Positions 1 through 7,981 of a stretch of DNA of 9,908 nucleotides are shown here, piece by piece (positions within the stretch are counted from its first letter, which is position 1; each line of letters opens with the position of its first letter). The translations under genes were made by a program, and so were the position numbers. A model generated the notes under the pieces. The model was not told the DNA's origin. It made no database searches and worked only from the letters and a program-made list of their open reading frames with translations. Source of the DNA: Beijerinckiaceae bacterium (GTDB lineage: Bacteria; Pseudomonadota; Alphaproteobacteria; Rhizobiales; Beijerinckiaceae); the NCBI GenBank assembly GCA_947458675.1, contig CANHAW010000046.1:1-9908 (forward strand). The letters run 5' to 3'.

Positions 1-32
1 AGCTGGTGAGCCTCATCCGCAAATATTGATAT

Positions 33-109
33 CGTCATTGCGAGCGAATCTATCCAGTTTCGCCGCACGCAAGATGGATTGCCGCGTCGCTTCGCTCCTC
101 GCAATTGTG
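33..109. repeat. Imperfect palindromic interspersed repeat (REP/BIME-like)
   Basis: The left arm (33-56) begins CGTCATTGCGAGCGAA and ends ATCCA. The right arm (75-109) begins TGGATTGC and contains GCTTCGCTCCTCGCAATT, which is the reverse complement of the left-arm core with about 11 extra bases. The shared blocks are ATTGCGAG, GCGAA and ATCCA, so the left arm looks internally shortened. From memory this closely resembles a palindromic element scattered through intergenic DNA of many alphaproteobacteria such as Bradyrhizobium and Rhodopseudomonas. It ends 2 bp past the comEC stop codon, so it could form a hairpin at the 3' end of the comEC transcript. No gene is visible in positions 1-110; the stretch before the repeat is AT-rich and shows nothing else I recognise. 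Confidence 0.65.
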
Positions 110-110
110 C

Positions 111-2384
111 TCACTCAAGAAAAGCGCGCGGATCGTGGTCCCCGTCTTGAGCCTCACGCCCATTGCCCGCGCCATCGCCGCGCGGCGCTGGTGCGCGCGT
201 AAATCGCTCCGGTTTTCTCGCAAACCACGGCCGCTCCATGTCAGGCGCGCGGCTTGTTTTCATCGCCAGCGCACCATCGGGCATCAACCGCAATTCGGTT
301 GCGCCATGACCGGCGAAATGTGCGCCGTCCAGAACAAGCTCCGGCCCCTGACACCGCGCATCGACACGCAAACGCGTGATCAATATATCGACGCGCCGGC
401 AATCCTCCATCAGGGCTGCGGGCTGCAGCGCAAGGCCAATGGTGCGCCCGTCAAGCAATTGCCCAATACAGCCCGAAGCATCGCAACGAGTGCGGCCCGC
501 CAGATCGGCACTGCCGGCTTTGCGCGCATCGCCATCGCCGAGCAACCATTGCGAAACGGCAAAATCATTCCCCTGCCCGTTGATAATATCGAAACGTCCC
601 GAAAAGCTGCGCAGGGCAATGCTTCGTGCGCCCGCATCGACAATCATATCGGGCGGCTGGAACTGGCTCGCCTGCCATAGACCCATCAAAACGATGGGCA
701 CGCCGCATAAGCGGATCGCGCTGCGCCACAGCACGATCCAGACAAAACCGAAAGACATGGCAAGCAGCGCGCCGACGCCAAAGGCCTGCAAATGACGCGT
801 CGATCCGGACAGACCCGCGACTGATTTCGACAGATCGAGCATATGGCCAACACCCCAGCCCATCAGCGTCCAGATGGGCGCATCAAGACCGAAGGGGCCG
901 GCGATCACACCCAGAAGCGCAGCCGGCATGACAATGAATTCGACCAGCGGCAAAGCAAAAGCATTGCCGATGATCGAATAGGGATTGACGCGGTGGAAAT
1001 GAAAACTGGCGAATGGCCCCGTCGCAAGCCCGGCGATAAAAGTCGTCGCCAGCATGATCAGCAGCGCTTTACCGATGCGACCGGCAAGACCCGGCGGGCG
1101 CTCACCACGCCCCTGCCCCGGACTGCGCTCAAACAAAGCAATCATGGCGGCGACGGCGCCAAATGACATTTGGAAACTCGGCCCGAGAATAGTTTCAGGC
1201 TCGCGCGCCATGACGATCAGTGCAGCAAGCGCAAGATTGCGCATCGACAATGCCGGGCGGTCGAAAAGCACAGCCCCCAGCATGAGGGAGATCATGATCA
1301 GCGATCTTTCGGTCGCCACTTCCGAACCGGCAAAAATGCAATAGGCAAAAGCGCCGACAATCGCAAAACCGGCCGCGATCTTTTTGACCGGATAGCGCAG
1401 AGCAATGGCGGGCGAGAGTGCCAGCAACGCGCGCAGGCTCCACATGAAGAGACCTGCGGCAAGCACCATGTGCAGGCCGGAAATCGACACGACATGATAA
1501 ATGCCTGCGCCGCGCAAAGCCTCATTGGTCTCCTCGCTGATGAGGCCGCGTTTGCCGGTGACGAGTGCTGCGGCCAGCGCACCTTTCTCACCGCCAATCG
1601 TGCGCGCAATACGATAGGTGAGATCGTTGCGCGCGCGATCGATCGCTGCATTGATGCGCGCAGACATGGGCGCATCCATGTCGGGCACAAATTCAACACG
1701 CGACACAATGCTGCCGACCGCGCCAATGCCGGCAAAATAAGCCTCGCGCGAAAAATCATAACCGCCGGGCTCAGCCGGCTCAGCCGGTGGAATAAGCCGC
1801 ATGACTGCGCGAATGGTCTGACCTGCCGCCAGCCCATCTGAATGGCGAATGGTAACGCGCAAACGCTCCGGCAGTTTTTCGCGCGCCACACCGTCAATCG
1901 AGAATGGGCGCAGCAACAAACGCGCTCCGCCGCGCCGGTCATCAAGCGTCTCAATATAGGCCGTGACGCTGGCGACCTTGATCCCGTCCAGCACCGGCCC
2001 GCCCGAAGTGGCGCTGCGCAAAACACCCGCAGCAAAGCCGGCGAAGAGAAAAGCCGCTGCCAAACCAATCCGCGCCAAACCCATTGCGCCCCGCGCTTGG
2101 GCCAGAACAGCAAGAGCACCGAAGGTCGCTGCGCCCACCAGCGGCGCGGCAAGCCCCGGTTCGCGGGGTGCTGCGAAATAGGCGAGGATCCCGATCAGGA
2201 AAAAGACCGGCAGCCAGAGAAAAAGCCGCCTGTCAGCGACTTCCCGCGCCAGCATGGCGGCGAGGTGGGCCCGCACGAGGCCTGCGAGATCGCTGCGCCG
2301 GGCGGGACGCGCCGACACAGAGCCGGCGCCTGTCAGGCCCGGTGCAACATCTCCCACATGACTGCCGCCCAGCGCCCCCGCCAT
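111..2384 (-). CDS. comEC: ComEC/Rec2-family DNA internalization protein
   Basis: This predicted inner-membrane protein of 757 residues belongs to the ComEC/Rec2 family, whose members form the channel that carries single-stranded DNA into the cytoplasm during natural transformation. Residues about 50-75 begin the first hydrophobic segments (LFLWLPVFFLIGILAYFA). An OB-like DUF4131 region follows to about 230. The multi-helix Competence domain spans about 260-555 and contains the family hallmark HVVSISGLHM (297-306). The C-terminal 170 residues occupy the place of the metallo-beta-lactamase-like domain but have no HxHxDH motif, which as I recall is common in alphaproteobacterial ComEC. I chose the ATG at 2384 because AAAGGGG lies 6 nt upstream; an in-frame TTG at 2405 would add 7 residues. 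The gene diverges from gltX. Family membership is clear, but whether this organism takes up DNA cannot be told from this gene alone. Confidence 0.92.
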   Translation of the reverse strand: MAGALGGSHVGDVAPGLTGAGSVSARPARRSDLAGLVRAHLAAMLAREVADRRLFLWLPVFFLIGILAYFAAPREPGLAAPLVGAATFGALAVLAQARGAMGLARIGLAAAFLFAGFAAGVLRSATSGGPVLDGIKVASVTAYIETLDDRRGGARLLLRPFSIDGVAREKLPERLRVTIRHSDGLAAGQTIRAVMRLIPPAEPAEPGGYDFSREAYFAGIGAVGSIVSRVEFVPDMDAPMSARINAAIDRARNDLTYRIARTIGGEKGALAAALVTGKRGLISEETNEALRGAGIYHVVSISGLHMVLAAGLFMWSLRALLALSPAIALRYPVKKIAAGFAIVGAFAYCIFAGSEVATERSLIMISLMLGAVLFDRPALSMRNLALAALIVMAREPETILGPSFQMSFGAVAAMIALFERSPGQGRGERPPGLAGRIGKALLIMLATTFIAGLATGPFASFHFHRVNPYSIIGNAFALPLVEFIVMPAALLGVIAGPFGLDAPIWTLMGWGVGHMLDLSKSVAGLSGSTRHLQAFGVGALLAMSFGFVWIVLWRSAIRLCGVPIVLMGLWQASQFQPPDMIVDAGARSIALRSFSGRFDIINGQGNDFAVSQWLLGDGDARKAGSADLAGRTRCDASGCIGQLLDGRTIGLALQPAALMEDCRRVDILITRLRVDARCQGPELVLDGAHFAGHGATELRLMPDGALAMKTSRAPDMERPWFARKPERFTRAPAPRGDGAGNGREAQDGDHDPRAFLE

Positions 2385-2390
2385 GGCCGG

Positions 2391-2397
2391 CCCCTTT
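2391..2397 (-). promoter_or_regulatory. Ribosome binding site of comEC
   Basis: On the minus strand AAAGGGG ends 6 nt before the ATG at 2384. It favours that start over the TTG at 2405, which has no comparable sequence in front of it. Confidence 0.6.
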
Positions 2398-2421
2398 CGA
2401 AACAAAGCGCCGCCAGGCTCA

Positions 2422-2451
2422 ATGACACTCCCGCCCCGCGCAGGCCTATGC
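2422..2451 (+). promoter_or_regulatory. Candidate promoter for gltX
   Basis: ATGACA (2422-2427) differs from the -35 consensus TTGACA at one position. It is followed after 18 bp by CTATGC (2446-2451), which is close to the alphaproteobacterial -10 pattern CTATAT. Transcription would begin near 2458, some 40 nt before the preferred gltX start. It lies in the divergent comEC/gltX gap. The call rests on eye matching only, and no clear promoter for comEC could be recognised on the opposite strand. Confidence 0.35.
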
Positions 2452-2497
2452 TACACGACCGGACGCTTTGAACACCATGACCAACAGGCCAAGCTTC

Positions 2498-3934
2498 ATG
2501 ACTGAGACCGTCGTCACGCGTTTCGCCCCGTCTCCCACGGGTTTTCTGCATATCGGGGGTGCGCGTACGGCCCTGTTCAACTGGCTGTTTGCCCGCCACC
2601 ACGGCGGGAAAATGCTCCTTCGCATCGAGGATACGGACCGCGAGCGCTCCACGAACGAGGCCATTGCCGCCATTATCGACGGGCTCGACTGGCTCGGCCT
2701 CCAATGGGATGGCGAGACGATCTATCAATTCGCCCGCGCCTCGCGCCATGCCGAAGTGGCCCATGAGCTTCTGGCCAAGGGCCTCGCCTATAAATGCTAT
2801 GCGAGCGCGGAAGAGCTCACCGAAATGCGCGAACTGGCCCGCAAGGAAGGCCGCCCGCCGCGCTATGACGGGCGCTGGCGCGATCTAGGCGGCACGCAGG
2901 CCGAGCAGGATGCGATTGCGGAAGGTCGCAAGGCCGTCATCCGCCTGAAAGCGCCGAAAGAGGGCGAGACCCTCATCGATGACAAGGTGCAGGGCCGCGT
3001 CACTTTCCCCAACAAGGATCTCGACGATCTCGTGCTTCTGCGCTCGGACGGCACGCCGACCTATATGCTCGCCGTTGTGGTCGACGATCACGACATGGCC
3101 GTGACCCATATCATCCGCGGCGACGACCATCTCACCAATGCCGCGCGGCAAAAGCAGATCTATGAGGCGCTCGGCTGGAATGTGCCGATCATGGCGCATA
3201 TCCCCCTCATCCATGGACAGGATGGCGCCAAATTGTCGAAGCGCCATGGCGCGCTGGGCGTCGAGCAATATCGTGCGCTTGGTTTTCTTCCCGATGCCCT
3301 GCGCAATTATCTCGTGCGCCTGGGCTGGAGCCAGGGCGACCGCGAATTCTTCTCCACCGAAGACATGGTCGGCGCCTTCGATCTGGCGCAGGTCGGCCGT
3401 TCGGCGGCGCGTTTCGATCTCGTCAAGCTCGAGAATATGAACGGCCATTACATGCGCGCCACGCCCGATGCGCAGCTGACGCAGGCGCTCATCGACACAT
3501 TGCCCTATCTGGCGGGCGGCGAGGCCCTGCAAGCGCGCCTCGATGCGGATTTGCGCGCCAAACTCGAAAAGGCCATGCCGGGCCTGAAGGAGCGCGCCAA
3601 GACGCTCGTCGAACTGCTCGAAGGCGCGCGCTTCCTCTATGCCCAGCGCCCCCTCGACATGGACGCCAAGGCGCAGGAAATCCTCGCCAAGGGCCGCGAG
3701 CATCTACCCGCCCTGATTGCCCGGCTCGAGAAGGTGGAAAATTGGACCGCCGAAGCCACCGAGGCTGCTGTGCGCATCTACGCCGAAGAAACCGCAGCGA
3801 AACTCGGCCAGGTTGCCCAGCCCCTGCGCGCCGCCTTGACCGGCCGGGGCGTGTCTCCGGGCATTTTCGATGTGCTTGAAGTTCTTGGGCGCGACGAAAG
3901 TTTAAGCCGCCTTCGCGACCAGTCCGTTGCGTAA
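2498..3934 (+). CDS. gltX: Glutamyl-tRNA synthetase
   Basis: This cytoplasmic class I aminoacyl-tRNA synthetase charges tRNA-Glu with glutamate using ATP. The 478-residue protein has the full family layout. The N-terminal catalytic motif [16 protein letters not shown] covers residues 8-23 and includes the HIGH-type HIGG (18-21). The KMSKS-type loop is KLSKR (245-249), followed by [22 protein letters not shown] and a helical anticodon-binding region to the C-terminus. The region after AYKCYAS (about 97-103) has a single cysteine, so a four-ligand zinc site as in the E. coli enzyme is not apparent. Start choice is uncertain. ATG 2498 gives the usual short lead-in [12 protein letters not shown] 2477 adds 7 residues and TTG 2468 adds 10, and none has a strong ribosome binding site. 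Many alphaproteobacteria carry two GluRS paralogues, and a non-discriminating enzyme cannot be ruled out from sequence reading. Confidence 0.96.
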   Translation: MTETVVTRFAPSPTGFLHIGGARTALFNWLFARHHGGKMLLRIEDTDRERSTNEAIAAIIDGLDWLGLQWDGETIYQFARASRHAEVAHELLAKGLAYKCYASAEELTEMRELARKEGRPPRYDGRWRDLGGTQAEQDAIAEGRKAVIRLKAPKEGETLIDDKVQGRVTFPNKDLDDLVLLRSDGTPTYMLAVVVDDHDMAVTHIIRGDDHLTNAARQKQIYEALGWNVPIMAHIPLIHGQDGAKLSKRHGALGVEQYRALGFLPDALRNYLVRLGWSQGDREFFSTEDMVGAFDLAQVGRSAARFDLVKLENMNGHYMRATPDAQLTQALIDTLPYLAGGEALQARLDADLRAKLEKAMPGLKERAKTLVELLEGARFLYAQRPLDMDAKAQEILAKGREHLPALIARLEKVENWTAEATEAAVRIYAEETAAKLGQVAQPLRAALTGRGVSPGIFDVLEVLGRDESLSRLRDQSVA

Positions 3935-3954
3935 GTTGCTGTAAACAAGGGAAC

Positions 3955-4038
3955 CGCGTGGATGCATCGCCTCTTTTCCCGCCTTGAACAGGGCGCGTGG
4001 ATGCGATAGCTGTTCTGCAGCGCAATAAAGTCGCATCC
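3955..4038. repeat. Short direct and inverted repeats upstream of gltA
   Basis: The 160-bp gltX-gltA gap holds the 11-mer CGCGTGGATGC twice, at 3955-3965 and 3994-4004, with starts 39 bp apart. GGATGCGA (3999-4006) is matched in inverted orientation by TCGCATCC (4031-4038) across a 24-nt spacer. A weak -35-like TTGAAC (3984-3989) lies between the direct copies, but no good -10 follows at 16-18 bp. A further perfect 10-bp palindrome, CCGGCGCCGG, lies at 4059-4068. The gltA promoter is presumably in this gap. Whether the repeats bind a regulator is inference, and short matches like these can arise by chance in GC-rich DNA. Confidence 0.35.
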
Positions 4039-4094
4039 GGGGCGCTGAACGACTGTCGCCGGCGCCGGTTGCATAAGAGAAAAAAGGCATCCCC

Positions 4095-5384
4095 ATGAGC
4101 GCGAAGACCGGTTCAGTTACCCTCGGCGGCAAGACCGTCGAAATGCCCGTCAAGTCGGGTTCGATTGGCCCCGATGTCATCGACATCAGCAAGCTCTACG
4201 CTCAGACGGGCGCGTTCACTTTCGATCCGGGCTTCACCTCCACCGCAAGCTGCGAATCCGGCATCACCTACATTGATGGCGATGAGGGCGTTCTGCTGCA
4301 TCGCGGCTTTCCCATCGACCAGCTTGCCGAACACGGCGACTTTCTCGAAACCTGCTATCTGCTGCTTTACGGGGAATTGCCGACCGCCGCGCAGAAACAG
4401 GATTTCGATTATCGCGTCACGCGCCACACAATGGTGCATGAGCAGATGGCCCGCTTCTTCCAGGGCTTCCGCCGCGATGCGCATCCGATGGCCGTCATGG
4501 TCGCCGCCGTGGGCGCGCTTGCCGCCTTCTATCACGACTCGACCGACATAAGCGATCCGCAGCAGCGCATGATTGCCTCCATGCGCATGATCGCCAAAGT
4601 GCCGACGCTTGCGGCCATGGCCTATAAATACACAATCGGTCAGCCGTTCGTTTATCCGAAGAACTCGCTCGACTATACGGCGAACTTCCTCAACATGTGC
4701 TTCGCCGTGCCTTGCGAGGATTACAAGATCAATCCCGTGCTTGCGCGCGCGCTTGACCGGATCTTCATCCTCCATGCCGATCACGAGCAGAATGCTTCGA
4801 CATCGACTGTGCGTCTGGCTGGCTCTTCCGGGGCAAATCCATTCGCCTGTATCGCTGCCGGCATTGCCTGCCTCTGGGGCCCCGCGCATGGCGGCGCGAA
4901 TGAAGCCGCGCTGAAAATGCTCTCCGAGATCGGCACCGTCGATCGCATTCCCGAATTCGTCAAAAAGGCGAAGGACAAGAACGATCCGTTCCGCCTGATG
5001 GGCTTCGGTCATCGTGTCTATAAAAACTACGATCCGCGCGCCAAAATCATGCAGAAGACCTGCCATGAAGTTTTGGCCGAACTCGGCGTCAAGGATGAGC
5101 CGCTTCTCGAAGTCGCCATCGAACTCGAGCGCATTGCTCTGTCGGATGAATATTTCATCGAGAAGAAGCTCTATCCGAATGTCGATTTCTATTCGGGCAT
5201 CACGCTGAAGGCGATGGGCTTCCCGACCTCCATGTTCACCGTTCTCTTCGCCGTCGCCCGCACCGTCGGCTGGATCGCGCAGTGGAAGGAAATGATCGAG
5301 GATCCGACGCAGAAGATCGGTCGTCCGCGCCAGCTCTACACAGGCGCGCCCAAGCGCGATTATGTGCCGGTCAGCAAGCGCTAA
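4095..5384 (+). CDS. gltA: Citrate synthase (type II, hexameric type)
   Basis: This enzyme condenses acetyl-CoA with oxaloacetate to give citrate, the entry step of the TCA cycle in the cytoplasm. The 429 residues match the length and, as far as I can recall it, the sequence of E. coli GltA along most of the chain. The catalytic triad is visible as His265 (in GPAHGGANE), His306 (in [14 protein letters not shown], the family signature) and Asp364 (in VDFYSGI). The conserved [14 protein letters not shown] block lies at 227-240. Cys207 in VPCEDY aligns with Cys206 of E. coli, near the NADH allosteric site, so the NADH-inhibited hexameric type is likely. The ATG at 4095 has AAAAAGG ending 7 nt upstream. 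The gene has its own 160-bp upstream gap after gltX and ends at a strong terminator, so it is probably transcribed at least partly alone. Confidence 0.97.
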   Translation: MSAKTGSVTLGGKTVEMPVKSGSIGPDVIDISKLYAQTGAFTFDPGFTSTASCESGITYIDGDEGVLLHRGFPIDQLAEHGDFLETCYLLLYGELPTAAQKQDFDYRVTRHTMVHEQMARFFQGFRRDAHPMAVMVAAVGALAAFYHDSTDISDPQQRMIASMRMIAKVPTLAAMAYKYTIGQPFVYPKNSLDYTANFLNMCFAVPCEDYKINPVLARALDRIFILHADHEQNASTSTVRLAGSSGANPFACIAAGIACLWGPAHGGANEAALKMLSEIGTVDRIPEFVKKAKDKNDPFRLMGFGHRVYKNYDPRAKIMQKTCHEVLAELGVKDEPLLEVAIELERIALSDEYFIEKKLYPNVDFYSGITLKAMGFPTSMFTVLFAVARTVGWIAQWKEMIEDPTQKIGRPRQLYTGAPKRDYVPVSKR

Positions 5385-5407
5385 GTCGCTTCAACTATCA
5401 AATGCAG

Positions 5408-5433
5408 AAAAGCGCCCTTCGGGGCGCTTTTTT
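5408..5433 (+). terminator. Rho-independent terminator after gltA, probably bidirectional
   Basis: AGCGCCC (5411-5417) pairs perfectly with GGGCGCT (5422-5428) around a TTCG loop closed by C-G, which is the extra-stable UUCG tetraloop. AAA before and TTTTT after the stem (5429-5433) extend the pairing and supply the U tract. On the minus strand the same hairpin is followed by TTTT, so it can also end lpxB transcripts. It lies 23 bp after the gltA stop and about 25 bp beyond the lpxB stop, between convergent genes. Confidence 0.92.
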
Positions 5434-5458
5434 GTTTCACGCAGCCATTTGTGGGCGA

Positions 5459-6625
5459 TCAGCGCTTCACATAGTGCAGCACGATTTCGGCTGCCTTTTC
5501 GCTGGGGCTCTGACCGGCTGGCAGACGCATGATTTCATCGATGCGCGCGAGAGCCGCCAATTGCGCCTCGCGTTGCTCGCCACCTGAGATCAGCGGCAAG
5601 AGAGCTGCAGAGAGATTCTTTGGCGAGGCCGCATCCTGCAAAAATTCAGGAACGATTTTCTCGCCAAGAATAATGTTTGGCAAAAGCGCTGAGGAGACAA
5701 GCACGACGCGCTTGATGATTTCTTCTTCAAGCCGACTGACGCGATAGGCTGCAACTGTCGGCACGCCGGCAAGTGCCAGTTCCAGCGTCACCGTTCCAGA
5801 GGCAGCAAGTGCCGCACGCGCAGCGCGAAAGGCGCGCAATTTATTCTCATGCCCGCGCACAATCTCAGGTCGCACCGGCCAGCTCTCGACATGTCGCGAA
5901 ATATCATCAGCCAGATGATCAACCGCCGGAAGCACTGCTTTGACGGGGCCATATTGCGCCACGAGTTGCGCCAGAGTTTCGCCAAAGACGGGCAAGAGCC
6001 GCGCAATTTCGGACCGCCGCGAACCGGGCAGCACAAGCAGCGTCGGGGGCATCTGCTCACGCAAACCTGGCTCATTCTGCGCGGGGCGATAATCACCAAG
6101 GCGTTCGATCAAAGGATGGCCGACATAGGTGCATGAAGGGCCGCCAAGCTCAGCATGCACACGCGGTTCGAACGGCAGGAGTGCGAGCAGATGATCGACA
6201 TAAGCACGCATTTTGCGCGCACGGCCGGGCCGCCATGCCCAGACGGTCGGGCTCACATAATCGACAATGGGAATTGAAGGTGCGGCCTTGCGCACAATGC
6301 GTGCGACGCGATGGGTAAAATCCGGACTGTCGATGATCACCACAACATCGGGATTTTCAGCAATGGCCGCCTGCGCGGTTTGCGAAATGCGCCGCAGCAG
6401 CAAAGGCAATCTGCGGATCACCGGCACAAAACCCATGACGGCAATATCGTCCTGCAGAAAGAGGCTGGTGAGCCCCTCCCCTGTCATGGCTTTGCCGCCA
6501 ACGCCTGAAAAGACAATGTCGGAACGGCGCGCGCGCAAAGCGCGCATCAATTTATAGCCGAGCTGATCGCCGGATTCTTCGCCCGCGACAATGAAGATTT
6601 TCACTGGACGCGAAGGCGCGTTCAC
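5459..6625 (-). CDS. lpxB: Lipid-A-disaccharide synthase
   Basis: LpxB is a GT19-family glycosyltransferase that joins UDP-2,3-diacylglucosamine to lipid X (2,3-diacylglucosamine 1-phosphate) at the inner face of the cytoplasmic membrane, forming the lipid A disaccharide. The 388-residue protein shows the N-terminal KIFIVAGEESGD (9-20), the conserved IIDSPDF stretch (97-103), LPGSRRSEI (199-207), ALAASGTVTLELA (about 272-284) and LGEKIVPEFLQ (320-330), all landmark blocks of the family. I chose the GTG at 6625 because it overlaps the lpxA stop as GTGA, a classic coupling arrangement; a TTG at 6658 would add 11 residues inside lpxA. It is the last gene of the lpxD-fabZ-lpxA-lpxB run and converges on gltA. 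The usual lpxI gene upstream is missing. Confidence 0.95.
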   Translation of the reverse strand: MNAPSRPVKIFIVAGEESGDQLGYKLMRALRARRSDIVFSGVGGKAMTGEGLTSLFLQDDIAVMGFVPVIRRLPLLLRRISQTAQAAIAENPDVVVIIDSPDFTHRVARIVRKAAPSIPIVDYVSPTVWAWRPGRARKMRAYVDHLLALLPFEPRVHAELGGPSCTYVGHPLIERLGDYRPAQNEPGLREQMPPTLLVLPGSRRSEIARLLPVFGETLAQLVAQYGPVKAVLPAVDHLADDISRHVESWPVRPEIVRGHENKLRAFRAARAALAASGTVTLELALAGVPTVAAYRVSRLEEEIIKRVVLVSSALLPNIILGEKIVPEFLQDAASPKNLSAALLPLISGGEQREAQLAALARIDEIMRLPAGQSPSEKAAEIVLHYVKR

Positions 6626-7467
6626 GCGGCGGAATCTCGAACCTCGCGCGGCGTGCAAATGGCGCGATCGCCGCCTTCGCGAATGAAATCGAGAATCTCA
6701 TGAACCTGCGGATGCGTGGCAAACTCTGCAGCCACATCTTCGACGCGCTCCTTGAGCGTGCCTTCCTGCGCAAAGAGCAGCCGATAGGCGCGGCGCAGAT
6801 CGTGAATGGATTCGCGTGAAAAACCGCGCCGCTTCAGGCCGATCAGATTGAGCCCTGCGAGATTGGCGCGATTGCCCAAAGCCATGCCGTAAGGAATGAC
6901 ATCATTCTCAAGTCCAGCCATGCCACCGATGAAAGCATGGTCGCCGACGCGCACGAATTGATGCATGGCCGCACCGCCGCCCACAATCACGAATGAGCCA
7001 AGACGGCAATGTCCGGCAATCATCACATTGTTGGACAGGATGACATTATCGCCCATCTGCACATCATGCGCGACATGGGAATTGGCGAGAAACGTGCAGC
7101 GATTTCCGACAATCGTCTTCAGCCCGCCGCCTTCCGTGCCCGGATTCATCGTCACGCCTTCGCGGATCAGGCAATCTTCGCCGATCAGAAGAACGCTTTC
7201 CTCGCCATGAAATTTGAGATCCTGCGGCTCATGTCCGATGGAGGCGAAAGGAAAGATGCGCGTGCGCGCACCAATGCTTGTGCGCCCGGCAATTGCGACA
7301 TGCGACAGCAATTCGACATTGTCGCCGATCGTGACATCAGCCCCGACATGGCAGAACGGACCGATTGCGACATCCTTGCCAAGCTTTGCGCCGGGATCGA
7401 TGACGGAGCTGGGATGCACGCCAATCGGCGTGCGGCGCGGCGGCGGCGTGTGCGAAATATCGCCCAA
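6622..7467 (-). CDS. lpxA: UDP-N-acetylglucosamine O-acyltransferase
   Basis: LpxA performs the first step of lipid A synthesis, moving a 3-hydroxyacyl chain from ACP to the 3-OH of UDP-GlcNAc in the cytoplasm. The 281-residue protein has left-handed beta-helix hexapeptide repeats over about residues 20-195 (for example VIDPGAKLGKDVAIGPFCHVG). The catalytic segment NSHVAHD has His131 and His134, aligning with E. coli His122 and His125. The LxxIGLKRRGFS block (about 207-217) precedes a C-terminal helical domain ending FIREGGDRAICTPR. The start is a TTG at 7467, 1 nt after the fabZ stop, chosen because AAGGGAG sits 6 nt upstream. A GTG at residue 18 is an alternative with no clear ribosome binding site. 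The stop overlaps the lpxB GTG by 4 bases. Confidence 0.95.
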   Translation of the reverse strand: MGDISHTPPPRRTPIGVHPSSVIDPGAKLGKDVAIGPFCHVGADVTIGDNVELLSHVAIAGRTSIGARTRIFPFASIGHEPQDLKFHGEESVLLIGEDCLIREGVTMNPGTEGGGLKTIVGNRCTFLANSHVAHDVQMGDNVILSNNVMIAGHCRLGSFVIVGGGAAMHQFVRVGDHAFIGGMAGLENDVIPYGMALGNRANLAGLNLIGLKRRGFSRESIHDLRRAYRLLFAQEGTLKERVEDVAAEFATHPQVHEILDFIREGGDRAICTPREVRDSAA

Positions 7468-7468
7468 G

Positions 7469-7942
7469 TCAGGCTCCCTTGTCCTCGGTGACGAGCATGG
7501 CGCTCACCTCTGCCTCGCAGACCACCTGCCCGTCCACTTTCGCCGTGCCCTGATACCACCACATGTTACGGCGCTGATTGATCTTCTTCATATGGAATTC
7601 GACGCGATCGCCGGGCACAACCGGCTTGCGGAATTTCGCATTATTGATCGTCATGAAATAGACGATCTTCGGCCTGCGCGTTTTGGATGCATTCACACAA
7701 AGAGCACCCGCTGTCTGGGCCATGCCCTCGATCAGCAACACACCCGGCATGACGGGCTGTTCGGGGAAATGTCCCTGGAATTGCGGCTCATTGAACGTGA
7801 CATTCTTGATGCCAATGCAGCTCTCATCGCCATCGCATTCGATGATGCGATCCACCAGCAGAAACGGATAGCGATGCGGCAGCGATGCGAGCAGCTTGAT
7901 GATATCGACAGTTTCAAGTGATCGAACTGCGGCTTCTGTCAT
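7469..7942 (-). CDS. fabZ: 3-hydroxyacyl-[acyl-carrier-protein] dehydratase FabZ
   Basis: FabZ removes water from 3-hydroxyacyl-ACP to give trans-2-enoyl-ACP in type II fatty-acid synthesis, and so competes with LpxA and LpxD for the same hydroxyacyl-ACP. The 157-residue hot-dog-fold protein shows [12 protein letters not shown] (21-32), the catalytic His58 in [13 protein letters not shown], and Glu72 in [11 protein letters not shown], the standard His/Glu pair. I chose the ATG at 7942 because GAAGG (7952-7956) lies 9 nt upstream and the length fits the family. ATG 7951 (160 residues, no space for a binding site) and GTG 7972 are alternatives. It lies 39 bp after the lpxD stop and 1 bp before lpxA. 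Confidence 0.95.
   Translation of the reverse strand: MTEAAVRSLETVDIIKLLASLPHRYPFLLVDRIIECDGDESCIGIKNVTFNEPQFQGHFPEQPVMPGVLLIEGMAQTAGALCVNASKTRRPKIVYFMTINNAKFRKPVVPGDRVEFHMKKINQRRNMWWYQGTAKVDGQVVCEAEVSAMLVTEDKGA
7474..7480 (-). promoter_or_regulatory. Ribosome binding site deciding the lpxA TTG start
   Basis: AAGGGAG on the minus strand lies inside the last codons of fabZ and ends 6 nt before the TTG at 7467. This strong site is the main reason to accept the rare TTG start, and it suggests coupled translation with fabZ. Confidence 0.7.
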
Positions 7943-7981
7943 GTCTTCCATCCTTCGGCGGCCCGCTTGCACGGCGCCAGC

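Noticed and set aside
105..2471. Several open frames of 100-220 residues on the plus strand over comEC
   Set aside because: They lie antisense to a complete ComEC with clear family motifs. Their translations are rich in Arg, Ala and His with no recognisable domain, as expected for shadow frames in GC-rich DNA.
2385..2497. SOS-type operator (GTTC-N7-GTTC) in the comEC/gltX gap, given that lexA is often a neighbour of comEC
   Set aside because: No matching pair of half-sites at the right spacing is present in the gap, and no lexA sequence is inside the window.
2885..5066. Long minus-strand open frames (272 and 317 residues) opposite gltX and gltA
   Set aside because: Both are fully antisense to strongly conserved enzymes, have no ribosome binding site worth noting and no family resemblance. 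Codon bias of the real genes explains their openness.
5788..6136. Overlapping open frames within lpxB as a possible hidden lpxI remnant
   Set aside because: lpxB is intact across this stretch, and the alternative frames show no LpxI-like sequence that I can recognise.
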